From Bacillota bacterium (GTDB taxonomy: Bacteria > Bacillota > Clostridia > Oscillospirales > Oscillospiraceae), in the NCBI GenBank assembly GCA_028719885.1, contig JAQYLT010000030.1, positions 18,074-82,073 on the forward strand: a DNA stretch of 64,000 nucleotides, read 5' to 3'. The notes under the pieces were generated by a model. That model saw nothing but the letters and a program-made list of their open reading frames with translations, did no database searches and had not been told where the DNA came from. Position 1 is the stretch's first letter; every line of letters starts with the position of its first letter. The position numbers were made by a program, and so were the translations under genes. Below, in pieces: positions 1 to 9,870 of this stretch.

Positions 1-256
1 AGTTTTGAAACACCACGCCCAGACTCCGCTTGATTTCATCCGGCCTGCTGTCCAGGCTGCTGCCGCAGACCAGAACGCTGCCGCTGTCCTTGGGGAGCTG
101 GCCGCAGAGGATGTTGATGGTGGTGGACTTGCCCGCACCATTTACGCCCAGAAAGGCGAAAAGCTCTCCCTCTTTCACCCGGAAGCTCAGCTCCTGTACC
201 GCTTTGACATCGCCAAAGGATTTGCACAGGCCCTGGATTTCGATGATATTCTCCAT
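1..256 (-). CDS. ABC transporter ATP-binding protein, N-terminal part (runs off left edge)
   Basis: Reverse strand reads MENIIEIQGLCKSFGDVKAVQELSFRVKEGELFAFLGVNGAGKSTTINILCGQLPKDSG..., with Walker A GVNGAGKST; GGAGGA ribosome-binding site upstream. Confidence 0.9.
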   Translation of the reverse strand, partial: MENIIEIQGLCKSFGDVKAVQELSFRVKEGELFAFLGVNGAGKSTTINILCGQLPKDSGSVLVCGSSLDSRPDEIKRSLGVVFQN

Positions 257-269
257 ATTCATTCCTCCG

Positions 270-461
270 TCAGAATTCCGGTTCCTCGGGGATCAGTACC
301 GCTGCCACCAGATAGGCCAGAATTCCGCTCCCCCAAAGGCAGCAGAAAATAATCCAGCCAAGGCGAATCAGCACCGGGTCCAAATTGAAATAGGCGGCGA
401 TTCCCGCGCACACGCCAACCAGCACTCTGCCCTCCCGGGGGCGATAGATTTTTTTATTCAT
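270..461 (-). CDS. PspC domain protein
   Basis: MNKKIYRPREGRVLVGVCAGIAAYFNLDPVLIRLGW... matches the short PspC family pattern. Confidence 0.85.
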   Translation of the reverse strand: MNKKIYRPREGRVLVGVCAGIAAYFNLDPVLIRLGWIIFCCLWGSGILAYLVAAVLIPEEPEF

Positions 462-600
462 AAGCAACTACCCTCTTTCTTGATTTACTTGGATTATATA
501 CGAGGCTCCGGTTTTTCGATAGTCTGCTTTTCTATGTGAATGTGTTCTTTTTTCAGATATCAGAAACAGGAAACGCCCCGCCGGGGCGGAGCGTTTTCGA

Positions 601-1296
601 TTATGACCGCCAGGGTCTTTCTGCTTTGTGCCAGCCACGCTTCTCCCAGTAGCCGTAATCCGGCTCCATGGGCGGAAAATGCTTATGGGCAAAGCGCATG
701 AGATAGAACCATTTCTTTCCCCGGAAATTGCAGCCCTGCTTTGCTGCATTTTCCCCAATTGTATCGGCCAATTTTGTTGTTTTCCGTTCAATCTTCTTCC
801 GGATGCCGTTGGGGATTTCCTTGGGGCTGGTGGCCTGGACGCCAAAGCCCAACCGGTATACCTTCCGGATGCCCCACATTTCCAGGCTGTCGGCCATGTC
901 CCGGGTGGTGCTGCTCATGCCGCCGCCTGCGGCTGTGGAAATGGCCACTGCCTGCTTCCGGCTCATTTCAGGCCGGGGCCGGTGCACCATCCACCAGGTG
1001 CCGAAATGGTCCAAAAAGCTCATCATCTGCCCGGTAGCGTGGTAAACATACACCGGGCTGTCCAGAATGATCAGCTCCGCCTCCAGCATGGCCTCCATCA
1101 GGGGCTCCAGCATTTCATAATGAGGACAATGGGACAGCTCCGTCCGAAAGCAGGTGGTACAGCCCATGCAGGGTTTATCAAAATCCCGGGGAAGATAAAA
1201 TTCCTTTGTCTCGCCGCCCACCTTTTCTGCCAGAAGTCTGGCAACCATATGGGTGCTTCCGTGATGGTTTTGTCCATGAATGAGGACAATTTTCAT
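601..1296 (-). CDS. NADPH-dependent FMN reductase / flavodoxin-like protein
   Basis: MKIVLIHGQNHHGSTHMVARLLAEK..., CMGCTTC and DSPVYVYHATGQM motifs of the iron-sulfur flavoprotein/FMN reductase family. Confidence 0.8.
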   Translation of the reverse strand: MKIVLIHGQNHHGSTHMVARLLAEKVGGETKEFYLPRDFDKPCMGCTTCFRTELSHCPHYEMLEPLMEAMLEAELIILDSPVYVYHATGQMMSFLDHFGTWWMVHRPRPEMSRKQAVAISTAAGGGMSSTTRDMADSLEMWGIRKVYRLGFGVQATSPKEIPNGIRKKIERKTTKLADTIGENAAKQGCNFRGKKWFYLMRFAHKHFPPMEPDYGYWEKRGWHKAERPWRS

Positions 1297-2036
1297 TTTG
1301 ACACCTCCAAAAAATCCCGCCTGAATTGGGAGGGCGTGACCCCCTCCGCCTTTTTAAACGCCTTGGTAAACACCCGATAGTCCAAGAAACCCAGCTGCTC
1401 CGAGATTTCCCCGATGGACAGGGCCGTGGACAGCAGCAGCGTTTTGGCCCGCTCCATCCGAATGTTTGTAAAGTAGGTGAGAAAATTCACCCCAATTTCG
1501 TTTTTGAACAGCTGGCTGATGTACTGGGCACTGAGATGGAATTCCTCCGACAGCACGCCCAGGCTCACCTCCTCCGAAAGGTGCTCCTGCAAATATCGGG
1601 TAATGCTCACGATCACCCGTTCCTCCGACGGCGCTGCCTCCGGGGGCAGCTGCCGCTGGAACAGAGCGATTTTCAAATTGTCGATACAGGAGCCGAATTC
1701 CTCGTAGTTGACGGGCTTGAGGATATAGTCGGTGATTTTCAGCCGGAGGGCCTCCCGGCAATAGGCGAAGTCATCATAGCCCGACACGATCACAAAAGCC
1801 ATCTCCGGGTATTTCATCCGGCTGCACTGAATGACCTTTAAGCCATTCATCACCGGGATGTTGATATCCATAATCACCAGGTCCGGCCTCAGAAGGTCGA
1901 TTTGGGACAGCGCCTCCATGCCATCGGCGGCCTCGCCAACCACCTGACAGTCGTGGGCCTCCCAGTCGAAGAGCTGCTTAAAGCCCTGCCGAATCAGAAT
2001 TTCGTCATCCACCAATAAAACCCGCAGCTTTTTCAT
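1293..2036 (-). CDS. Response regulator, YesN/AraC type
   Basis: MKKLRVLLVDDEILIRQGF receiver start, C-terminal AraC helix-turn-helix (SIGEISEQLGFLDYRVFTKAFKKAEGVTPSQFR). Confidence 0.92.
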   Translation of the reverse strand: MKKLRVLLVDDEILIRQGFKQLFDWEAHDCQVVGEAADGMEALSQIDLLRPDLVIMDINIPVMNGLKVIQCSRMKYPEMAFVIVSGYDDFAYCREALRLKITDYILKPVNYEEFGSCIDNLKIALFQRQLPPEAAPSEERVIVSITRYLQEHLSEEVSLGVLSEEFHLSAQYISQLFKNEIGVNFLTYFTNIRMERAKTLLLSTALSIGEISEQLGFLDYRVFTKAFKKAEGVTPSQFRRDFLEVSK

Positions 2037-3337
2037 GTTCCATCCTCCATAAGCGGCAGCAGCATATGGGCTGTGACGCCGCCGGTGTCGTTCTCCGTGT
2101 ACCAAAGGCCGTATTCTCTTCCGCAGAGCAGCTTGATTCTCTTTTGTACATTCAAGATGCCGATGCTGTTGCCCGTGAGCTTGGCCGGCTGCCGGGCATA
2201 GCAGCGGAGCATTTTGTCAACGGCATCCTTTTTCCCCGGCTCAAAGCCGCTGCCCGTGTCCCGGACGGCGATTTCCATCTGGTTTTCCCCGGTTCTCCTG
2301 GCGGAAATCTCCACCTTTCCCCGGTAGCCCTTGTTTTTCAGCCCGTGAACCAGACTGTTCTCCACAATGGGCTGCATGATGAAATTGGGCACCTGCATTC
2401 CGCCCAGCTCCGGATCGATGTCATAGGTGCATTCCAGCTCCGGATAGCGGTAGCACATCAGCTCCATATAGGCCTCTAAAAGCTCCATCTCGTCGTCCAG
2501 CGTCACCATGGGCCGGTCCACCTTGACGCTGAGCCGGAAGAAATCCACCAGGTGCATTAAAAGCTCCGCCACCTGCTTGTCCCCGTTGAGCTGGGCCTGA
2601 ATTCGGATGGTATCCAGGGTGTTATAGAGGAAATGGGGATTGACCTGGCTTTTTAAGTACAGCATGGACATTTTCTGCTCTGTCAGCTCCGCCCGGAGAA
2701 TATCCGGATTTTCCAGAATCACGTAAAAGGCCAGGGTAATCAGGGTGATGCCCAGGCCGCTGATGAGCCAGGTATGGTTGATGGCCTGCAGGGTGGTGCC
2801 AATCAGCTCCACCGCACAGGCAAACAGGATGGCCATCTTCTCTTTTTTCCGGATGGAACGCCAATTAAACAGCAGCAGTCCGGTGCCCAGCAGGAAATAA
2901 AAGGCCACACTGATGTAGCAGAAGACCACGTGGATGCCGTCGGAATAATTTCCCTGGGGGGTTACGGCATAGTGGATGGGCAGCAGCATATTTCCCAGCT
3001 CTGCAATCACCAGATAAACCCCGGCGGAAAGGTCCAGCCGACGGGGCTTTCCGGTTTCCTCCTCCACCAAAATGGCAATGTACTGATAGAACAGGAAAAA
3101 AATCAAAATCATGGTGCCGATGAACAGCCGGTGAAAGGTATTGTTCAGGAACACCGGCACGGTATCCAGGTGATTTACGGTATAAACCGTGATTCCGTCA
3201 AACACCAGGTGCAGCAATACCACCATCAGCAGCATGGAAAAGGTACGGTGAAGCTGGGTGAATTTCTTTTCCGCGGAGTAGTAGGTGTTGGCCACAAAGG
3301 CAAGCACCAGGAACAGGGCAATCTCCATCCGAAGCAT
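2033..3337 (-). CDS. Sensor histidine kinase, YesM/LytS type
   Basis: Multi-TM N-terminus, QVNPHFLYNTLDTIR (His_kinase) and HATPase motifs; ATG at 3337 has an AGGAGG site; overlaps the response regulator by 4 nt. The longer track ORF to 4618 is an overextension. Confidence 0.9.
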   Translation of the reverse strand: MLRMEIALFLVLAFVANTYYSAEKKFTQLHRTFSMLLMVVLLHLVFDGITVYTVNHLDTVPVFLNNTFHRLFIGTMILIFFLFYQYIAILVEEETGKPRRLDLSAGVYLVIAELGNMLLPIHYAVTPQGNYSDGIHVVFCYISVAFYFLLGTGLLLFNWRSIRKKEKMAILFACAVELIGTTLQAINHTWLISGLGITLITLAFYVILENPDILRAELTEQKMSMLYLKSQVNPHFLYNTLDTIRIQAQLNGDKQVAELLMHLVDFFRLSVKVDRPMVTLDDEMELLEAYMELMCYRYPELECTYDIDPELGGMQVPNFIMQPIVENSLVHGLKNKGYRGKVEISARRTGENQMEIAVRDTGSGFEPGKKDAVDKMLRCYARQPAKLTGNSIGILNVQKRIKLLCGREYGLWYTENDTGGVTAHMLLPLMEDGT

Positions 3338-3446
3338 GCCATCTCCTCCTTTCCTGACCATTATATAGCCTTTCGCCAAAAAATGATAGGGAGAAAACCA
3401 GGGCAAATGTGTCTTTTTTATAGGCAGCGGCGGATTCGGGAAAGGA

Positions 3447-3475
3447 TTGACGGAAAAGGAATCCCGCTGTATAAT
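3447..3475 (+). promoter_or_regulatory. Sigma-70 type promoter for the glycosyltransferase
   Basis: TTGACG-N17-TATAAT. Confidence 0.7.
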
Positions 3476-3502
3476 GGATTCAAAATACCAGGAGGAAATA
3501 AG

Positions 3503-4630
3503 ATGAAGGTTTTTTACTACTGCAATTTCCCCTCTCCTTATTATGTTGGCTTTCTCAACGAATTGGGTAAGCTGTGCGAATTGACGGCTGTGTTTGAGCG
3601 CGGTTCCTCCAACGATCGGGACGACAGCTGGAAGCAGTTCTCCGCTCCCAACGTCAAAAACCTGATCATCCTGCACGGAATCCACACTGCCCCCGAGTAC
3701 GCTTTCTGCCCTCAGATCATCGGGATTCTGAACCGCGAGAAATTCGATGCCGTGATTGTCCACGACCCGGCCTCCCCTACCGGCCTGTGGCTGATTGGGT
3801 ATCTGAAGCTGAAGAAAATTCCCTTTGCCTTTCAATGCGAGGGTGGCTTCCCCGGGGATGGAAAAACCGGTCTGAAAGAGAAATTCAAGCGGGCCCTGTT
3901 TTCCGGCGCCCAACTCTATCTCAGCGCCCCGGGGCCGGAGCACTGCTATTTTAAAGCCTATGGCGCGCCGGATTCCCGTCTTGTCTACTATCCCTTTGCC
4001 TCTTTTTATCAGAGAGACATTCTGGAGAGGCCCAAATCCCCAGCGGAAAAGCAAGCCATCCGGGAGGAGCTGGGCATTGAGGAGGAACAGGTGATTGTCA
4101 GCGTTGGGCGAATCATCCCCTCCAAGGGATACGACACCCTCCTCGACGCAATTAAGGACCTGCCTGAGAAGGTGGGAACCTACATCGTCAGCGGACCGGC
4201 AACCGAGGAGCTGCAAAGAAGAATGGATGGCTACGGTCTGAAAAACGTTCACTTTGTTGATTTCATGCCCAAAGAGCAGCTTTGGAAATACTACCAAATG
4301 GCGGATTTTCTGGTTCTTCCCACCCGGTACGATTCCTGGGGACTGTTTGTCAACGAGGCCATGGCCAACGGTCTTCCGGTGATCACCACCAAGCAGTGCG
4401 CCGCCGGATTGGACCTGATCGTCGATGGGGAAAACGGCTATTTGGTAAACGCTGACGATGTGCCCAGCCTGACAGAGGAGATCAACCACCTGCTCTCCCA
4501 CCCGGAAGAGCGGGAGAAAATGGCATGGAACAATATCCAAAAAATCCAACCCTATTCCTTTGAGCAGCAGGCAGCGGTGACCATGCAGGCATTGGACCGA
4601 TTCTTCCCCACGGAGCATTCCAAGGAGTGA
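3503..4630 (+). CDS. Glycosyltransferase, GT4/GT1-like
   Basis: MKVFYYCNFPSPYYVGFLNELGKL... with SVGRIIPSKGYDTLLDAI and PTRYDSWGLFVNEAMANGLPVI; GGAGGAAATAAG ribosome-binding site. Confidence 0.88.
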   Translation: MKVFYYCNFPSPYYVGFLNELGKLCELTAVFERGSSNDRDDSWKQFSAPNVKNLIILHGIHTAPEYAFCPQIIGILNREKFDAVIVHDPASPTGLWLIGYLKLKKIPFAFQCEGGFPGDGKTGLKEKFKRALFSGAQLYLSAPGPEHCYFKAYGAPDSRLVYYPFASFYQRDILERPKSPAEKQAIREELGIEEEQVIVSVGRIIPSKGYDTLLDAIKDLPEKVGTYIVSGPATEELQRRMDGYGLKNVHFVDFMPKEQLWKYYQMADFLVLPTRYDSWGLFVNEAMANGLPVITTKQCAAGLDLIVDGENGYLVNADDVPSLTEEINHLLSHPEEREKMAWNNIQKIQPYSFEQQAAVTMQALDRFFPTEHSKE

Positions 4631-4685
4631 TTCCGACGGAGGATGTGGCGGTTTCTCCCCTAAGCAAAACCAATAAGCACATACA

Positions 4686-4724
4686 AAAATCAGCGGCGGA
4701 CCATTTTCGGTTCGCCGCTGAAAT
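4686..4724 (-). terminator. Rho-independent terminator of the sugar ABC operon
   Basis: CAGCGGCGAACC...GGTCCGCCGCTG stem followed by T-rich tract on the minus strand. Confidence 0.7.
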
Positions 4725-4740
4725 GATAATTGGGATTGAA

Positions 4741-5961
4741 TTAGCTCTGCTTCCGCTTGGAGACCACGTCGAAAATGACGGCGGCCAGCAGGACCAGGCC
4801 CTTGACGACCTTCTGGTAGTTGGCATCCACGCCCATGATGGACATGCCGATGTTGATGACACCCATCAGGATGGCGCCGATGATAACACCGGGGACGGTA
4901 CCAATGCCGCCGTAAGCGGAGGCGCCGCCGATGAAGCAGGAGCCGATGGCGTCCATCTCATAGTTCTGGCCGTAGGTGGGCTGGGCGGAGGTGAGCCGGG
5001 CGATGGTCAGCATACCGGCAAAGGCAGCCAGCAGGCCCATGTTGGCATAGGCGATGAAGTAAATCTTGTTGGTATTGATGCCGGAGAGCTTGGTAGCCAG
5101 CTCGTTGCCGCCAACGGCATAGAAGTGACGGCCGATGGTGGTCTTGGAGGTGATGTAGGAATAGATGGCAATGATCAGGGCAACCCAAATGAGAGCGGTG
5201 GGCAGGCCCTTGTGCTTGGCCAGCTTATAGGAGAAGAATCCAATCAGAGCCACGATCACGACGGACTTGATCACGGTGGAGGTCAGAGAGCCAACCTCGT
5301 AGCCCTTTTTCAGCCGGTTGCTCCGGCTAACAAAAGTGACGATCACGTAAACCACAGCGGCAATGGCAGCCACCACCAGGCAGAGAATGTTGATTCCCTC
5401 GCCATGGAAAATATCGGGCACATAGCAATCAGCGCCGCCGCCGAAGAGCCGGACAAAGGTGGCATCCTTCACCGCCAGGGTCTTGCCCTGGAGCACCACG
5501 TTGGACAGGCCCCGGAACACCAGCATACCAGCCAGAGTGGTGATAAAGGGAGGTACCTTTACATAGGCAATCCAGAACGCCTGCCAGGAGCCGATGGCGA
5601 GACCAATGGCCAGCATCGCCAGAACCGCCAGCCACATATTCACGCCCTTGCTCATCATCACGGCACCGATGGCACCGACGAAGCAAACCACGGAGCCGAC
5701 GGACAGGTCGATGTTGCCGCCGGTGAGGATGCACAGCAGCATACCGGTGGCCAGCACGAACACGTAAGCGTTCTGGGCGAACAGGTTATTGATATTCTGG
5801 GGCAGCAGAATCTTGCCCTTGGTCTGCCAGGTAAAGAAAGCGGCCACCAGCACCAGAACCAGCACCATGGTATACTTCTGCACAAAGTCCAGAACAGACT
5901 TCTTGCTCAGGGGGGAAGCCTTTGCCCCCTTGGACACATCCAATGTTACATCCTTTTTCAT
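4741..5961 (-). CDS. gguB: Sugar ABC transporter permease (MmsB/GguB-like)
   Basis: VGSVVCFVGAIGAVMM, GGNELATKLSGINT and GVINIGMSIMGVDANYQKVVKGLVLLAAVIFDV motifs of the ribose/multiple-sugar permease family. Confidence 0.85.
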   Translation of the reverse strand: MKKDVTLDVSKGAKASPLSKKSVLDFVQKYTMVLVLVLVAAFFTWQTKGKILLPQNINNLFAQNAYVFVLATGMLLCILTGGNIDLSVGSVVCFVGAIGAVMMSKGVNMWLAVLAMLAIGLAIGSWQAFWIAYVKVPPFITTLAGMLVFRGLSNVVLQGKTLAVKDATFVRLFGGGADCYVPDIFHGEGINILCLVVAAIAAVVYVIVTFVSRSNRLKKGYEVGSLTSTVIKSVVIVALIGFFSYKLAKHKGLPTALIWVALIIAIYSYITSKTTIGRHFYAVGGNELATKLSGINTNKIYFIAYANMGLLAAFAGMLTIARLTSAQPTYGQNYEMDAIGSCFIGGASAYGGIGTVPGVIIGAILMGVINIGMSIMGVDANYQKVVKGLVLLAAVIFDVVSKRKQS

Positions 5962-5978
5962 CTGCTGATTCTCCTTTG

Positions 5979-7514
5979 TTATTTATTGGTGGATTTCAGG
6001 ATGGTACCCATGATCTGCTCCTGGGTGGCCTCCTCACCGGGGAATTCGCCCACGATGCGGCCCTCATTGAGGACGTAGATTCGGTCGCTCATGCCCAAAA
6101 TCTCCGGCAGCTCGGAGGAAATGATAATCACGGACTTTCCCTCCGCCGCCAGCTGGTTGATGATGCAGTAGATTTCGTACTTGGCACCCACGTCAATACC
6201 ACGGGTGGGCTCGTCCAGAATCAGAATATCCGGCTCTGTGAACATCCACTTAGCCAGCAGCACCTTCTGCTGGTTGCCGCCGGACAGGTTGCCCACATTC
6301 TGCTCCACCGTGGGGCACTTGGTACTGAGCTTCTTTTTGTAATCCACGGCCACGGCATATTCCTTGTCCTGGTCGATGACGCCCCTTTGGGAAACCCCCT
6401 CCAGATTGGCAAGGGTGGTGTTCACCCGGATGGGGTTGGAGAGAATCAGGCCACTGCCCTTACGGTCCTCGGTGACGTAGGCCAGCTTATGCTTGATGGC
6501 ATCCTTGACCTTGTGCATATGGACTTCTTTGCCGTTGATGAAAACCTGACCGGAGATGTTGGAGCCGTAGCTGTGGCCGAATACGGACATGGCCAGCTCC
6601 GTTCTGCCGGCGCCCATCAGGCCGGAGATGCCCACCACCTCGCCCTTGCGGACATAGAGGGAGACATCGTCCACCACCTTTTTATCGGTGTAGATGGGGT
6701 GGTATACATTCCAGTTTTTAATCTCCATGGACACATCGCCGATCTTAACATCCTTGCGCTTGGGGAACCGGTCGGCAATTTCCCGGCCCACCATGCCCTT
6801 GATGATGCGGTCCTCGCTGATATCGTCCACGCCCTTATGGAGGGTTTCGATGGTGTGGCCGTCCCGGATGACGGTGATATCGTCTGCCACATAGGAGACC
6901 TCGTTGAGCTTATGGGAGATGATGATGGAGGTAAGCCCCTGCTCCTTAAACCGCAGCAGCAGATCCAACAATGCCTTGGAATCCGTCTCGTTCAGAGAGG
7001 AGGTGGGCTCGTCCAGAATCAGCAGCTTGGCATTCTTGGCCAGTGCCTTGGCGATTTCCACCAGCTGCTGCTTGCCCACGCCGATGTCCTTAATCAGGGT
7101 ATGGGAGGACTCGGTCAGGCCCACGGAACGCAGATGCTTGGTGGCCTCGGCGTGGGTCTTGTTCCAGTCAATCGCGTAGGCTTTGCCCTTTTCGTTGCCC
7201 AGGAACATGTTTTCGGCAATGGTCATCTGGGGGACCAGGGCCAGCTCCTGATGGATGATGACGATGCCCAGATTTTCACTGTCCTTGATTTTGGAGAATT
7301 TACAGACCTCTCCGTTATAGATGATGTCGCCGGAATAGCTGCCGTAGGGATAAATGCCGCTGAGGACTTTCATCAGCGTGGATTTACCGGCGCCGTTCTC
7401 ACCGACTAAGGCGTGGATGGTGCCACGCTCTACCACCAGGTTCACATCGTCAAGGGCCTTGACGCCGGGGAATTCCTTGGTGATATTTTTCATTTCCAGA
7501 ATAATGTCCGACAA
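5979..7514 (-). CDS. gguA: Sugar ABC transporter ATP-binding protein, dual ATPase (MmsA/GguA-like)
   Basis: Two ABC domains ([31 protein letters not shown]). TTG start at 7514 behind CGGAGGCGG; the track ORF start at 7697 has no ribosome-binding site. Confidence 0.87.
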   Translation of the reverse strand: MSDIILEMKNITKEFPGVKALDDVNLVVERGTIHALVGENGAGKSTLMKVLSGIYPYGSYSGDIIYNGEVCKFSKIKDSENLGIVIIHQELALVPQMTIAENMFLGNEKGKAYAIDWNKTHAEATKHLRSVGLTESSHTLIKDIGVGKQQLVEIAKALAKNAKLLILDEPTSSLNETDSKALLDLLLRFKEQGLTSIIISHKLNEVSYVADDITVIRDGHTIETLHKGVDDISEDRIIKGMVGREIADRFPKRKDVKIGDVSMEIKNWNVYHPIYTDKKVVDDVSLYVRKGEVVGISGLMGAGRTELAMSVFGHSYGSNISGQVFINGKEVHMHKVKDAIKHKLAYVTEDRKGSGLILSNPIRVNTTLANLEGVSQRGVIDQDKEYAVAVDYKKKLSTKCPTVEQNVGNLSGGNQQKVLLAKWMFTEPDILILDEPTRGIDVGAKYEIYCIINQLAAEGKSVIIISSELPEILGMSDRIYVLNEGRIVGEFPGEEATQEQIMGTILKSTNK

Positions 7515-7666
7515 GTTACCGCCTCCGTAGCATGGAATGATATGCGAATTCACACAAGCCGGGATTTCTAACCATGGTGAAAAACACATTTTTGCAGTGA
7601 AAAAAATCCTTTTTCGCCACAAAAATATGTTCTTTTCCAATTTCTGACCACTCTTTAATTTTGGAT

Positions 7667-7698
7667 ATTGGCCAAGGCGCATAAGCGCCTTGGCCAAT
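7667..7698 (-). promoter_or_regulatory. Intercistronic 14-bp perfect hairpin between the binding-protein gene and ATPase gene
   Basis: ATTGGCCAAGGCGC-ATAA-GCGCCTTGGCCAAT; no poly-T downstream on the minus strand. Confidence 0.75.
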
Positions 7699-7729
7699 GG
7701 GTCAATCAGTCAAATCTGAATCTGTGGAA

Positions 7730-8800
7730 TTACTCCAGGCCCAGCTCAGCAGCAGTGTAGTAGCCGGAGTCAACCAGCAGCTCCTGAATCATATCGGGAG
7801 TGCAGGCCACGGGCTCGCACAGGTAGGAGGGGATAATACCGGTGCCGTTGTCGTAGGTCTCGGTGTCGTTGATCTCGGGCTCAGTGCCTTCCAGGATGGC
7901 GGTAACCATGGTGACGACCTGAGCAGCCAGGGTACGGGTGTCCTTGAAGACGGACATGGACTGAGTGCCCTCCAGCATGGAGATGGTGGACAGAACGTCG
8001 CAGTCCTGGCCAGTCAGCACGGGCCACTCGCCGGTGTAGTTGGCCTTCAGAGCGTTCTGGACGCCCAGAGAGGTGGAGTCGTTGGAGCACAGGACAGCAT
8101 CCAGCTGAGTGCCATCGGCATAGTAGGAGCTGAGGATATTCTCGAAACGAGCCTGGGCAGCGTCGGTAGCCCAGTTAGCGGTAGCAACAACGGCCTTCTC
8201 GGTCTGGCCGGAGGGGCAGGTCAGAACACCGGACTCCAGGTAGGGGGTCAGGATGCTCATAGCGCCGTCGAAGAAGAAGTTGATGTTGTTGTCGCCGGGG
8301 TCGCCGGTGATGAACTCGATGTTGAAGGTCTTGTCGCCGGCATTGTCCAGATCCAGGGCATCCCGGATGAACTCGCCCTGCTTCACGCCAACCAGCCAGT
8401 TGTCGAAAGTGGCATAGTAAGTAACGGCATCGGAGTTCATGATCAGACGGTCATAAGCGATGACAGGGATACCGGCTTCCTTGGCCTGAGCCAGAACGGT
8501 GCCCAGGGAGTCGCCGTCGATGGAAGCGATGACCAGAACCTCGCAGCCGTCAGCGATCATGGTTTCGATCTGGGAAACCTGAGTGGGGATGTCGTTGGCA
8601 GCGTACAGCAGCTCAACTTCGTAGCCAGCTTCGATCAGCTGAGCTTCCATGTTGGCGCCGTCCTGGTTCCAACGCTGCAGATCCTGGGTGGGCATGGAAA
8701 CGCCAACCAGCTTGCCCTCTGCCTTGGCGGAGCCGCTGAAGCAAGCGCAGCAGGCAACGACCATAGCAAGAGCGATCACGAGGGAAAGAATCTTCTTCAT
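7730..8800 (-). CDS. chvE: Sugar-binding lipoprotein, ChvE-like
   Basis: MKKILSLVIALAMVVACCACFSGSAKA signal/lipobox; periplasmic sugar-binding fold (VSMPTQDLQRWNQDGANMEAQLIEAGYEV...IASIDGDSL). Confidence 0.85.
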   Translation of the reverse strand: MKKILSLVIALAMVVACCACFSGSAKAEGKLVGVSMPTQDLQRWNQDGANMEAQLIEAGYEVELLYAANDIPTQVSQIETMIADGCEVLVIASIDGDSLGTVLAQAKEAGIPVIAYDRLIMNSDAVTYYATFDNWLVGVKQGEFIRDALDLDNAGDKTFNIEFITGDPGDNNINFFFDGAMSILTPYLESGVLTCPSGQTEKAVVATANWATDAAQARFENILSSYYADGTQLDAVLCSNDSTSLGVQNALKANYTGEWPVLTGQDCDVLSTISMLEGTQSMSVFKDTRTLAAQVVTMVTAILEGTEPEINDTETYDNGTGIIPSYLCEPVACTPDMIQELLVDSGYYTAAELGLE

Positions 8801-8901
8801 TTGTGTGTGCCTCCTAAAAATATTATGTTATAGCTCATAAAGAGCAATAACTACAAATTAACAAAGACAATCCCTCATTCCATTTCATTCATAATGAAAT
8901 G

Positions 8902-8923
8902 GAAAATGGGACGTCCCATTTTC
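8902..8923. promoter_or_regulatory. 22-bp perfect palindrome, candidate operator
   Basis: GAAAATGGGACGTCCCATTTTC; preceded by CCATTTCAT-N5-ATGAAATGG (8880-8902). Confidence 0.6.
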
Positions 8924-9214
8924 TGGCAATTTGTGGGAATCCACAAGAGACGGTATAATCTTACCACTGTTTCATTGGGTTTTCAAGGCGTGGTTTTGTA
9001 CAAGATTGACAAAACAAATTTATGTAATTTGCCAATGAATTCTCCGGCAAAAAAGGAGGATCGGCGGCATTCAGACGAATTTGTTTTTTGAATATGCCTA
9101 TTTCTCGGCACATCCGCCGGAACAGGAGGAAGAATGTGCCCGTGGAAAAAGGTTGCCTTTTCCGGCGAAGCATGGTATGATAATCGGACTTGTGACGAAA
9201 GGAGGGCGCAGGCC

Positions 9215-9742
9215 ATGGCCAACCAGGAATGGAACGATGTATACGATGAAAACCGGCAGCGCACCGGCCGGGTGCATCTGCGGGGTACCCCCTGGGCTCC
9301 TGGAGAATATGGCCTGGTGGTGTGCGTCTGGGTCTACGACGGTGCGGGCCACATCCTGCTCACCCGGCGGGCCAAGGGAAAGAGCTTCCACGGCACCTGG
9401 GAAAATTCCGGCGGTGCGGCCAAGGCAGGAGAGACCAGCCGGCAGGCCATTGCCCGGGAGCTTTTCGAGGAGACCGGCATCCGGGCCTCGGAGGAGGAAT
9501 TTGAATTCTTAAGCTCTGACCGGGACAAAAACACGTTCTACGATCACTACTGCCTGCGGCGGCAGATTTCTCTGAAGCGAATCGTGCTGCTCCCCGGCGA
9601 GACCGACGCTGTGATGTGGGCAGGCTACGGAAAGATTCACTGGATGATTCGCACCAAGAAAATCTGCCGAATCATCGCCGCCCAGTTCCGCCGCCAGGAA
9701 TCGGAGCTGAAAAAGCGCAATGTAGCCAAGGTTCATTGTTGA
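9215..9742 (+). CDS. NUDIX hydrolase
   Basis: MANQEWNDVYDENRQRTGRVHLRG... with NUDIX box GGAAKAGETSRQAIARELFEETGI. Confidence 0.92.
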   Translation: MANQEWNDVYDENRQRTGRVHLRGTPWAPGEYGLVVCVWVYDGAGHILLTRRAKGKSFHGTWENSGGAAKAGETSRQAIARELFEETGIRASEEEFEFLSSDRDKNTFYDHYCLRRQISLKRIVLLPGETDAVMWAGYGKIHWMIRTKKICRIIAAQFRRQESELKKRNVAKVHC

Positions 9743-9802
9743 TTTTTGTCATATTTGACCGCATTTTTCTCTTGCAATTTGTGCTGATTGTTTGTTATAA
9801 TA

Positions 9803-9844
9803 AAAGAAAGCGTTTTTGTGGGTGTTCCCCGGGATGCTTTCTTT
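9803..9844 (+). terminator. Leader terminator-like hairpin upstream of the phosphoribosyltransferase gene
   Basis: AAAGAAAGC...GCTTTCTTT followed by TTTATT, just after a TTGCAA/TATAAT promoter. Confidence 0.5.
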
Positions 9845-9870
9845 TTTATTTATCAGATGGAGGCAACAAC

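Noticed and set aside
3338-4618. N-terminal extension of the histidine kinase ORF (2033-4618)
   Set aside because: Overlaps the plus-strand glycosyltransferase; real start at 3337 has a good ribosome-binding site.
4627-7409. Long plus-strand ORFs opposite the sugar ABC genes (4627-6078, 5922-7409)
   Set aside because: His/Gly/Asp-rich shadow translations with no family resemblance.
8894-9091. 65-aa plus-strand ORF upstream of the NUDIX gene
   Set aside because: Starts inside the palindromic region with no ribosome-binding site and no recognisable family.
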